Source: an uncultured Clostridia bacterium (GTDB taxonomy: Bacteria; Bacillota; Clostridia; Lachnospirales; Anaerotignaceae). Taken from it: a DNA stretch of 10,308 nucleotides. Made by a program: the position numbers and the translations under genes. Position 1 is the first letter of the stretch. Each line of letters starts with the position of its first letter. The DNA lies in assembly GCA_937888765.1 (NCBI GenBank), contig CALASU010000202.1:1-10308 (forward strand), read 5' to 3'. The notes below the pieces were generated by a model. The model had not been told where the DNA came from. It made no database searches and saw only the letters and a list, made by a program, of their open reading frames with translations. Below, piece by piece: positions 1-6,321 of this stretch.

Positions 1-53
1 AGATCCTATGGATCATTCTTTTTTCAGTTGTTCAACTTCATTTTACAATTAAC
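1..53 (+). repeat. Left terminal inverted repeat of the element
   Basis: Positions 1-53 match the reverse complement of 10256-10308 at 50 of 53 bases, with mismatches at positions 3, 15 and 37 and no gaps. The outermost part contains the small palindrome GATCC-TAT-GGATC. A repeat this long, placed precisely at both window ends and enclosing a transposase operon, is best read as the element's terminal repeat. It does not begin with the TGT tip typical of Tn7 relatives; a TGT occurs only internally at 29-31. The true cleavage point and target duplication therefore cannot be placed, and the repeat may continue beyond the window. Confidence 0.85.
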
Positions 54-89
54 GAAAAAAATGAAACTTTAATCTGCAGTAAAGAAGAT

Positions 90-539
90 ATGAATTCTTT
101 TAGCGTTGAATTTATTCGATTATTCGATGCAGCATTTGGTAAATCAGATAAAAACAATCGCATCTACGGTGCTAACAAGATGAATGATCTATTAACTGAA
201 AAATCAATCAACTATTGTATAGAAGGAAAACCACAAAAAGGACCTTGGAAAGTCTGCCGCAAGCGAATAGAAATTGCCACACAAGAATTCGATAAAACTT
301 CTGCTAATACAACACACAAACCAATACGGCAGAACAGAACAGAAAATACAGAATCTACAGTATCAGAACTAAAATCTCTTAAACCGATTCGTGGAGTTCA
401 ATCTGAAAAAGAGATTATTCAAAATAATGCTGAGCAGGATAAAAAATTTGTAAAAGAACTGCACCCTAAACTTATAGAATTTTTGAAACAGAATAATAGG
501 AAAAGAATACTCAAGAAACCTCAAAAAAACAATAAATAA
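90..539 (+). CDS. Unrecognised small basic protein at the left end
   Basis: This is a 149-codon open frame that I do not recognise. The first 67 or so residues look like a small folded domain with the hydrophobic stretch FSVEFIRLFDAAFG. The middle is polar and Thr/Asn/Ser-rich (about 68-110). The C-terminus (about 118-149) is Lys/Asn-rich and strongly basic, suggesting nucleic-acid binding, which is inference only. ATG 90 is preceded by a weak AAAGAAG purine tract. The frame stays open upstream, through the whole left terminal repeat to base 3, with no better start, so the coding region might begin outside the element or at a non-ATG codon. No signal peptide or membrane segment is evident. 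It lies between the element end and tnsA, where Tn7 relatives usually carry nothing, so it may be cargo or an accessory gene. Confidence 0.55.
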   Translation: MNSFSVEFIRLFDAAFGKSDKNNRIYGANKMNDLLTEKSINYCIEGKPQKGPWKVCRKRIEIATQEFDKTSANTTHKPIRQNRTENTESTVSELKSLKPIRGVQSEKEIIQNNAEQDKKFVKELHPKLIEFLKQNNRKRILKKPQKNNK

Positions 540-562
540 GAAAATTCCCCATTCCTTAACGG

Positions 563-609
563 TGATATGTACCCCTCTACAGTTTTGTCCAGTAGAGAGG
601 TACATATCA
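563..609. repeat. 18-bp-stem palindrome, possible insertion-sequence or MITE remnant
   Basis: Bases 563-580 pair with 592-609 in an 18-bp stem with one mismatch and an 11-base loop (581-591). The unit starts TGATATGTACC and ends GGTACATATCA, i.e. TG...CA tips like many transposon ends. It sits 24 bp after the stop codon of the 149-residue gene, so it could also end that transcript, but no U-run follows directly; the nearest T-run is about 15 bp downstream. No flanking direct duplication is visible. Confidence 0.7.
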
Positions 610-754
610 TATTAGAGTGGCGATTTTTAATTTTATTCTTTTGCAGAATTACTCAAAATTTAACTCCTTTCAATAAAAACTGTCAAAATTCAATGAATAT
701 TCACTCCTCTTTGTGAAAAATAAATTTTCAAATATTTTTATGATCAGGTTAATC

Positions 755-783
755 TTGTAACTCAAGCAAAGATTCATTATAAT
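755..783 (+). promoter_or_regulatory. Sigma-A-type promoter for a candidate small RNA
   Basis: TTGTAA (755-760), a 17-base spacer and a perfect TATAAT (778-783). The predicted start is near 789-791. The first things downstream are a hairpin and a rho-independent terminator, not an open frame with a ribosome binding site, so the product is probably a short RNA. Confidence 0.6.
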
Positions 784-801
784 ATAAACAAGGTTGCAGA
801 T

Positions 802-837
802 ACCATGTTCCCGGGCAAAGGGATTTTTTCTAATCAA
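802..837 (+). repeat. Left arm of a 36-bp internal inverted repeat
   Basis: This arm matches the reverse complement of 1038-1073 at 34 of 36 bases. The two arms enclose about 200 bp that looks more GC-rich than its surroundings and includes the terminator at 873-908. Read outward from base 806 and, on the other strand, from base 1069, both arms begin TGTTCC, resembling transposon tips. A 272-bp MITE-like insertion with a 3-bp GAT flank repeat is one reading; a regulatory RNA pairing is the other. Confidence 0.75.
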
Positions 838-861
838 TGGCAAAAACGCTTAGCCCGTTAA

Positions 862-1041
862 CATGGTAAATCGACCTGCCACCCTCTTTGGGTGGGAGGT
901 CTTTTTTTGTCCTTTGGACAATCCGCAACCTCGCATAAACACTGGACTTCTGGAATATTCCTGCATGATATATCACCATGGACGGGGGCACTGGCGGCAA
1001 TAGCCGACAGAATAAATGAAATTGCCCTTGATCGTGGTTGA
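862..1041 (+). other. Open stretch without a start, possible coding remnant
   Basis: Fifty-nine sense codons run from after a TAA at 859 to a TGA at 1039-1041, with no ATG near the front. The second half reads like real protein (for example LHDISPWTGALAAIADR then INEIALDRG), but the first half runs through the terminator hairpin. I cannot assign a family. It could be the tail of a gene carried in by the inserted segment between the 36-bp repeats, or chance. Confidence 0.2.
873..908 (+). terminator. Rho-independent terminator
   Basis: A 12-bp stem, 873-884 with 890-901 (GACCTGCCACCC / GGGTGGGAGGTC, one mismatch), a five-base loop TCTTT, then seven T (902-908). This is a textbook intrinsic terminator on the + strand. 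It would end the candidate small RNA and insulate the tns region from transcription entering from the left. Confidence 0.85.
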
Positions 1042-1073
1042 TCAGAAAAAATCCCTTTGCCCCGGAACATGGT
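1038..1073 (-). repeat. Right arm of the 36-bp internal inverted repeat
   Basis: Reverse complement of 802-837 with two mismatches. It lies about 270 bp upstream of tnsA. In a + strand transcript it would be complementary to the 5' half of the candidate small RNA, including the A6/U6 segment. Confidence 0.75.
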
Positions 1074-1091
1074 GATATTTTGAATTGCTGC

Positions 1092-1310
1092 TTTGGGGAA
1101 ATATTAAATTTCTAGGAAGCCTTGAAATCTAAGGCTTTTGATCTTTTCAATTCCCCAAAAATAGAGAAGATAAATCCCCAAAAAGTACCCCATTTCCTTT
1201 TTGGGAGTTGCTTTTGGGAAAATCGCTCTCTGCTTGTCAGTTTCCCAAAAACGCAGCATAAACCCCCAAAAACATTCCCAAATCTGTTTTTGGGAAACTG
1301 ATTTTGGGAA
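1092..1310. promoter_or_regulatory. Array of TTTTGGGAA half-sites in both orientations
   Basis: About eleven copies of a TTTTGGGAA/TTCCCAAAA-like word occur here. GGG or CCC cores lie near 1095, 1153, 1176, 1188, 1203, 1216, 1244, 1264, 1277, 1292 and 1306. Many form pairs 12-14 bp apart, and pairs alternate between strands: 1176/1188 reverse, 1203/1216 forward, 1264/1277 reverse, 1292/1306 forward. Bases 1238-1252 and 1286-1300 are a perfect 15-bp inverted repeat, and 1177-1185 with 1197-1205 a perfect 9-bp one. A small hairpin, 1117-1123 with 1131-1137 followed by TTTTGATCTTTT, may be a weak terminator. Tn7-family TnsB binds repeated sites near the element end and represses its own operon there; an operator of that kind is the leading inference. 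No matching array was seen at either window end. Confidence 0.65.
1234..1262 (+). promoter_or_regulatory. Possible tns operon promoter inside the repeat array
   Basis: TTGTCA (1234-1239), 17 bases, then CATAAA (1257-1262). It lies between two clusters of the TTTTGGGAA array, where a bound protein would block it. The -10 match is only moderate, so this is a suggestion. Confidence 0.35.
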
Positions 1311-1332
1311 ATTAGCAGGATATTCCACTGAT

Positions 1333-1340
1333 AAGGAGGA
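1333..1340 (+). promoter_or_regulatory. Ribosome binding site fixing the tnsA start
   Basis: AAGGAGGA, five bases before ATG 1346. This strong site shows that translation is meant to begin at 1346 even though that frame is interrupted at 1472, which supports a recently broken or recoded tnsA over non-coding DNA. Confidence 0.8.
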
Positions 1341-1345
1341 TGTCT

Positions 1346-1684
1346 ATGAGGAAAAAGAATTTCAAAGGACGATGTGAAAAGCGGATGATCGCTAAATGTG
1401 TTGATGTATGCCGTACCTATGATCCCATTCAGTATGCCTATGCGGATCTATTGGTAGCAGATGATTCCATATAGGAAATCAGATGCAACGTCCCCCTAGA
1501 GGATCTGGAGTATACCACAGACTTCGTCTGTGTCAAAGCTGACGGTGATCTGATAGTCAGAGAATGTGTCTACCGAAAGCATCTGACAAAGCCAATGACA
1601 ATCAAGTTACTGGATACCTCAAGGGATTACTGGTTGAAGCATGGTGTAACAGATTGGGGGCTGGTCATTGATGCAGAAGTATGA
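1346..1684 (+). pseudogene. tnsA: TnsA-like endonuclease interrupted by an in-frame TAG
   Basis: From ATG 1346 the frame reads 42 residues (MRKKNFKGRCEKR... to ...ADDSI), hits TAG at 1472-1474, then continues without further stop or frameshift for 69 residues to TGA 1682-1684. The part after the stop has the look of the small TnsA proteins of Firmicutes Tn7-like elements: YTTDFVCVKADGDLIVREC, with D59 as candidate catalytic acid, then RKHLTKPMTIKLLD and WLKHG. TnsA is a restriction-endonuclease-fold nuclease that cuts the 5' strand so that TnsB plus TnsA fully excise the element. The frame overlaps tnsB by 14 bases, the usual operon order. No good restart follows the TAG. A single base change in a Gln, Lys or Glu codon would give TAG; amber suppression or a sequencing error are alternatives. 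The TnsA assignment rests on position and remembered family resemblance. Confidence 0.7.
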
Positions 1685-3500
1685 ATTGTTAAAATCAGAT
1701 AGCAGTGTTATCCGAGTATTAGAAATAACACAGGATAAAACACTGATCATTGATTGTATCAAACGAACAATGCCTGTATGGATTGATTCTACGGTATTAG
1801 AGGATTATTTCCCCTGCCCTGCTGAAGATCTCTATGCTGCTACCGACTTTTCTGTTGCTAACATTGATTCTATGAACGCAAAGCAAAGGAAAACTATGTA
1901 TGACAGATATACCCTGATCGCACCAGTACTGCCATTTATCGCTGATGATAAAATGAGATCTACTATTATCCGTACTATATCAAAGAATCATAAGGTATCA
2001 AAGCAGACAATCAGAAATCATCTATGCCTATATCTGGCTTATATGGATATTGCTGCTCTAGCACCTAAAACAAAATCCTCTGATAAATCACTGACACAGG
2101 ATGAAAAGAACATGAGATGGGCATTAAATAAATTCTTCTATAATAGAAAGAAAAATTCCTTACATACAGCTTATACCATGATGCTGAAAGAAAAATACTG
2201 CAATCCTTCAGGAGAACTATCAGAAGAATATCCTACATTCTATCAGTTCAGATATTTCTATCGTAAAACCAGAAAACTACAGAATTACTATATCTCCCGT
2301 AATGGATTAACACATTATCAGAGAAATAACAGACCTCTTACCGGTAATGGCGTACAGCAATTTGCTCCTGCTGTTGGTACGGGTATGCTGGATGCTACGA
2401 TCTGCGATATTTACCTTGTCAATGATACCGGTAGTATAGTTGGCAGACCTATTCTGACAGCTTGTATAGATGCCTACAGTAGTTTATGTTGTGGCTACTA
2501 CTTATCATGGGAAGGCGGCGTATACAGTCTCAGAGGGCTATTATTAAATGTCATTACAGATAAAACAGAATGGTGTCAAAAATTCGGCATTTCATTACAA
2601 GATAACACATGGGACTGCAATAAACTCCCTGCTACTCTTGTGACTGATATGGGTACTGAATATACCTCAGAAAACTTTGAACAGATTTCAGAGCTAGGTG
2701 TAACAGTCGTGAATCTGCCACCCTATCGACCTGAATTAAAAGGAACAGTCGAAAAGTTCTTTGATCTGATACAAGAGAGTTATAAGAAACATCTAAAAGG
2801 AAAAGGCGTTATTGAACCAGACTATCAGGAACGTGGTGCGCACGATTATAGAAAAGATGCCTGTCTGACAATACAGGATTTTGAAAAAATCCTATTACAT
2901 TGCATCATTTATTATAACTCTCAGCGGATCATAGAAAACTTCTCTTATACTGAGAATATGATTGCTGCTGAAGTAAAGCCTCATGCTTCTGCTATTTGGA
3001 ATTGGGGTATCAAACAAATGGGTGCAAATCTGATCTCTGTTGATAAAATAGAACTGCTTTTAACGCTATTACCCAGAACTGTAGGTAAATTCAGCAGACA
3101 CGGTTTGAAAGTCAATCAGTTACGGTATCATTGTGATGGGTTTGCAGAGCAGTATCTGCAGGGAAATACTGTTACTGTTGCCTATAATCCCGAAGATGTA
3201 AGTTATGTATGGTTATTGGAAAAAGGATGTTATACGAAATTCACATTGGTAGAATCCAGATTTCAGGGGAAAGATTTGATACTGGTACAGGAAATACGGA
3301 CTACGCAGAAAACAATCATAAAGGATTCTCAAAAGGATACTATTCAAGCCCAAATTGATTTAGCCAAGCATATAGAAACGATTGCAGGAAATAGTAAAAG
3401 CTTTCTCGACGTAAATCTCAAAGATATATTCACTACAAGAAAAAAGGAACAGGATAAATGTCATCGAGATTATATGAAAGAAGGTGTTGATCGTGACTGA
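1671..3500 (+). CDS. tnsB: TnsB-type DDE transposase
   Basis: A 609-residue transposase of the TnsB/TniA/MuA group. It cuts and joins the 3' ends of the element and binds its end repeats. The N-terminal part (about 1-200) carries the expected DNA-binding helical region, including KVSKQTIRNHLCLYLAY. The integrase core follows: first Asp in MLDATICDIYLV (about D241), second in LVTDMGTEY (about D326), then the Glu in KGTVEKFF (about E361), giving D-D(34-35)-E spacing. A beta-barrel-like region and a charged tail for TnsC contact follow. The length fits the family (about 600-700). The start is ATG 1671, preceded by TTG at 1668 and by GGGGG about ten bases upstream. It begins inside the last codons of tnsA, so translation is probably coupled. 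The end overlaps tnsC. All catalytic residues are present, so it is probably active. Confidence 0.95.
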   Translation: MQKYELLKSDSSVIRVLEITQDKTLIIDCIKRTMPVWIDSTVLEDYFPCPAEDLYAATDFSVANIDSMNAKQRKTMYDRYTLIAPVLPFIADDKMRSTIIRTISKNHKVSKQTIRNHLCLYLAYMDIAALAPKTKSSDKSLTQDEKNMRWALNKFFYNRKKNSLHTAYTMMLKEKYCNPSGELSEEYPTFYQFRYFYRKTRKLQNYYISRNGLTHYQRNNRPLTGNGVQQFAPAVGTGMLDATICDIYLVNDTGSIVGRPILTACIDAYSSLCCGYYLSWEGGVYSLRGLLLNVITDKTEWCQKFGISLQDNTWDCNKLPATLVTDMGTEYTSENFEQISELGVTVVNLPPYRPELKGTVEKFFDLIQESYKKHLKGKGVIEPDYQERGAHDYRKDACLTIQDFEKILLHCIIYYNSQRIIENFSYTENMIAAEVKPHASAIWNWGIKQMGANLISVDKIELLLTLLPRTVGKFSRHGLKVNQLRYHCDGFAEQYLQGNTVTVAYNPEDVSYVWLLEKGCYTKFTLVESRFQGKDLILVQEIRTTQKTIIKDSQKDTIQAQIDLAKHIETIAGNSKSFLDVNLKDIFTTRKKEQDKCHRDYMKEGVDRD

Positions 3501-4734
3501 TTTTCCTAACATGATTCATCTATTGCCCCCAATGAAATCAGGACAGGAATTGATAACAGCATTAGAGGTATTGCCAGAATATGATCCAGCAATCATCGCT
3601 GCCGATACCCCTACTCGCTTAATGGCATTATCAGACCTCTATCGGATCTATGTACCTTCTCAGATGTCTTTAGAAATCTACAGTAAACTATATCTTGCCT
3701 TATTACGTTCATTACAAAAGAAAGGAACAAAACTAGCAGTACAGCAACAATACCAGAATTTCAAAGCTATTAAACAGCAGGACTACACTGGTATCATCGG
3801 CGGTTCTGACAGTTTTACAATCATCGGTACATCTGGTATTGGTAAATCCAGTGCTATCAGCAGAGCTATTACTTTGATTACTGAAAATAAGATATTGGAG
3901 TTAGAAAACCCTTATTGTAAGATCATCCCCTGTATCTGTGTTCAGTGTCCCTTTGACTCCTCAGTAAAAGGATTACTGCTAGAGATTCTAAGAAAAGTAG
4001 ATGAATCTATTGATACCAACTATTATCAGAATGCTGTTAGAGCCAGAAGCACTACTGATATGCTGATCGGTTCTGTCAGTCAGATAGCATTGAATCATAT
4101 AGGATTACTGATCGTAGATGAAATCCAAAATGTAGTCAATAACAGGAATGGAAAGAGTTTAGTGGGTATGCTGACTCAGTTAATCAATAATAGCGGTATT
4201 TCTATCTGTATGGTCGGCACGCCAGAAAGCACCATTTTCTTTGAACAGGCAATGCAGCTTGCCCGAAGATCACTAGGATTGCAGTATAATCTGATGGAAT
4301 ACGGAGAACAATTTAGGCATTTCTGTGAGGTACTATTCTCCTATCAGTATGTAAGAAACAAAACCGAAATTACGGATGCTGTTATTGAATGGCTCTATGA
4401 ACACAGTGGTGGTAACATCTCTATTGTCGTATCTCTAATCCATGATGCACAGGAAATTGCTATTTTAAATGGTATAGAGTATTTGAATCTGGAAGTGCTG
4501 AATGAAGCCTATACCAAACGTATTACCCTACTTCATGGATTCATTGACATCAAGAAGAAAAAGCAGACTTCTAAATTAAAAAAGAAAGCTACCATACCAC
4601 AGTCAGTTTCTTCTAATAAAGCAATCGAAGATACCATTTCTATTGCTGCTTGTATCACTATTGCTAAAAAGGAAAACAGGGATATTGTAAGTCTATTAAA
4701 AGAAAGGATTCCAGTTACAGAGGTGGTAGTATGA
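3493..4734 (+). CDS. tnsC: TnsC-type AAA+ ATPase, transposition regulator
   Basis: A 413-residue AAA+ ATPase of the TnsC/TniB group. It forms ATP-dependent filaments on target DNA and links the TniQ/TnsD target selector to TnsB. Numbering from GTG 3493, Walker A is GTSGIGKS (112-119), Walker B LLIVDE (205-210), and a sensor-1-like segment MVGTPES lies at 240-246. An arginine-rich stretch (LARRS) follows near 260. The Lys-rich C-terminus (KKKKQTSKLKKK) is followed by a short tail, a plausible contact region. GTG 3493 is preferred because AAGGTG lies six bases before it and it overlaps the tnsB stop as GTGACTGA; GTG 3484 is an alternative adding three residues. It is longer than typical TniB (about 300) and shorter than Tn7 TnsC (about 555). 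The 3' end overlaps tniQ as ATGA. Confidence 0.93.
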   Translation: MTDFPNMIHLLPPMKSGQELITALEVLPEYDPAIIAADTPTRLMALSDLYRIYVPSQMSLEIYSKLYLALLRSLQKKGTKLAVQQQYQNFKAIKQQDYTGIIGGSDSFTIIGTSGIGKSSAISRAITLITENKILELENPYCKIIPCICVQCPFDSSVKGLLLEILRKVDESIDTNYYQNAVRARSTTDMLIGSVSQIALNHIGLLIVDEIQNVVNNRNGKSLVGMLTQLINNSGISICMVGTPESTIFFEQAMQLARRSLGLQYNLMEYGEQFRHFCEVLFSYQYVRNKTEITDAVIEWLYEHSGGNISIVVSLIHDAQEIAILNGIEYLNLEVLNEAYTKRITLLHGFIDIKKKKQTSKLKKKATIPQSVSSNKAIEDTISIAACITIAKKENRDIVSLLKERIPVTEVVV

Positions 4735-6197
4735 TCGGTTTCTTTCCCCCACTCTATCCTGACGAACTGCTTTATAGCCAACTTGCTCGATATTATATAA
4801 AGTCTGGCTATCTCTCCTATATCCATGCTGCTGAAGATTTATTTCAGCAAAGAACAACTAGACCCAATATGGAATTTATCACTGCACTGAATCCTACAAC
4901 TCTTGAAATAGTCACAAAGGATAAACCTATAGAAACTATCATTCAGAAACACACCATGTTCCCCTACTATGGGCATTTCCTACCAAAAGAACGTAGAACA
5001 AAAGCATTTCAGGCATTGGTATCCATGCAAGGCAGTTATCATAACCTACTGCCAATACCGAAAAGGAGAAACAATATTGACAGGTATTTACGCTACTGTC
5101 CTCTATGTGCAGAGCAAGATCGAAATGCTTATGGCGAAACCTATTGGCACCGGATACATCAGCTAATCGGTATGACCGTCTGCCCTATTCATGGCTGTTA
5201 CTTGATGAATAGTAATGTTGTTACCAATAGTAAAGCACCACCCATGTTAAAAACAGCAGAAGAATCTATACCATCGTCAGGAGAAATCCACTCTCCCGAC
5301 AATGATATAGAACTTCAAATTGCTAAATATATGACAGAGGTTTTTCAAATGGATGTTGCTTTAGATTCTGATGTTTCTGTCGGGCAGTTCCTTCATTCTA
5401 AAATGCAGCATACGCCCTACTGCTCTACCCGTGGCGAACAGCGAAATATGCGGTTGTTGTATGCTGATTTCATGAGGTATTACAAATCGCTGCCCGATAG
5501 CTGGTTCACTGAAATGTGGCAGATAGAAAAGGTACTGACCGATGACAGAACAAACTTCTACGAAATATGCCTATTGGCTTTATTTCTAAATATTCCTGCA
5601 TCTGAACTTGTAAATAGAACACTGCCAGAAAAATCAAAACAGCAGTTTTTTGATGAAGAAATCCACAGACTTCACAATCAGGGACTGAAATACCCAGAAA
5701 TCGCCAAACGGTTAAATGCTTCTTATGATGTAGTAAAATCCATTGGCGAAGGTCGGTATGGTATGACTACCTCTCCATCAAAATTCCCCCACCAAAACGG
5801 TGTAAAATCCGAAAATTTGGATCAGATAGACGAGGATACATTACCTCTGATTTTGCCTGCTATTCAAAAATTGCATGGTGATGGGCAATCCCGACCTCGA
5901 CGAATTACCATTGCTGCAATCGAAAAAACTCTGGGATTTTACAAGGGCAGAATCTCCCGTTATCTGCCGAAATGCAAGGCTGAAATCCTGAAATATACGG
6001 AATCTCAAGAACAGTATTGGGCTAGGAAGGTTGTCTGTGCTATCAAGCAGATCATCAAATCTGGCAGTACTCCTTCTTGGAGCAAAATCCATCAAATGAC
6101 AAATATGCGTAAGAAAGACTTTGAATCCTGTATCCCCTATATTTCCGATTATGCAGAAGGACAGCTTCTAGGGCAAATATTAAGTTTACTAGAATAA
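4731..6197 (+). CDS. tniQ: TniQ/TnsD-family target-site selector
   Basis: A 488-residue TniQ-domain protein. The N-terminus has the family signature FFPPLYPDELLYSQLARY (about 4-21). The zinc-binding part is C123-x2-C126 (YCPLC), with YWHRIHQ at 138-144, then C151-x2-H154 (CPIHG). After a middle helical region there are HTH-like segments at about 308-338 (IHRLHNQGLKYPEIAKRLNA), 388-414 and 447-470. TniQ proteins recruit TnsC to the target. At this length, with several C-terminal DNA-binding segments, it resembles Tn7 TnsD (about 508 residues), which recognises one fixed chromosomal site, more than the short TniQ of Tn5053 or CRISPR-associated transposons. It is the last gene of the tns operon, coupled to tnsC by a four-base overlap, and no tnsE follows. 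A tnsD-like function is inferred; the target cannot be read from this window. Confidence 0.9.
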   Translation: MIGFFPPLYPDELLYSQLARYYIKSGYLSYIHAAEDLFQQRTTRPNMEFITALNPTTLEIVTKDKPIETIIQKHTMFPYYGHFLPKERRTKAFQALVSMQGSYHNLLPIPKRRNNIDRYLRYCPLCAEQDRNAYGETYWHRIHQLIGMTVCPIHGCYLMNSNVVTNSKAPPMLKTAEESIPSSGEIHSPDNDIELQIAKYMTEVFQMDVALDSDVSVGQFLHSKMQHTPYCSTRGEQRNMRLLYADFMRYYKSLPDSWFTEMWQIEKVLTDDRTNFYEICLLALFLNIPASELVNRTLPEKSKQQFFDEEIHRLHNQGLKYPEIAKRLNASYDVVKSIGEGRYGMTTSPSKFPHQNGVKSENLDQIDEDTLPLILPAIQKLHGDGQSRPRRITIAAIEKTLGFYKGRISRYLPKCKAEILKYTESQEQYWARKVVCAIKQIIKSGSTPSWSKIHQMTNMRKKDFESCIPYISDYAEGQLLGQILSLLE

Positions 6198-6258
6198 TTT
6201 AAAATGTTACAATACCAACTACAAATTGACATTGTATCGATATTAACACAAATAATAC

Positions 6259-6283
6259 CCGGAGAGGCGAAAGGCTTCTCCGG
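6259..6283. terminator. Hairpin between convergent tniQ and DUF262 genes
   Basis: A ten-base stem with one G-T pair, CCGGAGAGGC (6259-6268) with GCTTCTCCGG (6274-6283), and a GAAAG loop. It lies 62 bp after tniQ and 39 bp after the DUF262 gene on the opposite strand, so it probably serves both. Neither side has a clean T-run. Confidence 0.55.
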
Positions 6284-6321
6284 ATATCAATATTCAGATT
6301 ATTTAGTTTAACGGCTACTCA

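Larger units (their letters stand above)
789..908 (+). ncRNA. Candidate ~120-nt structured small RNA upstream of tns
   Basis: The transcript predicted from the promoter at 755-783 would end at the terminator at 873-908. Its 5' part can fold: 801-816 (TACCATGTTCCCGGGC) is the reverse complement of 853-868 at 14 of 16 positions, closing a 36-base loop that contains a U6 run. No ribosome binding site followed by a sizeable frame is visible. Bases 802-837 are also complementary to 1038-1073, so this RNA could pair with a transcript carrying the tns leader. It matches no RNA family I can name, and existence as an RNA is inferred only from promoter, hairpin and terminator order. Confidence 0.45.

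Noticed and set aside
858..1070. A 70-codon frame on the - strand across the internal inverted repeats
   Set aside because: It starts inside the right repeat arm and runs through the terminator hairpin; codon use and context do not support a gene.
1092..1310. CRISPR array
   Set aside because: The repeated words are short, occur in both orientations and have irregular spacing; there are no spacers of constant length and no cas genes in the window, so a CRISPR-associated transposon is also not supported.
1104..1328. A 74-codon frame on the - strand upstream of tnsA
   Set aside because: Its sequence is produced by the TTTTGGGAA repeat array (repeated FPK, FWG-like words), it has no convincing ribosome binding site, and the region is better explained as regulatory DNA.
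4533..4826. A 97-codon - strand frame across the tnsC/tniQ junction
   Set aside because: It is fully antisense to two strongly supported genes and has no family resemblance.
6226..6256. Promoter TTGACA ... AATAAT after tniQ
   Set aside because: The spacer is 19 bases and the supposed transcript would run straight into the hairpin at 6259-6283 and then antisense to the DUF262 gene.
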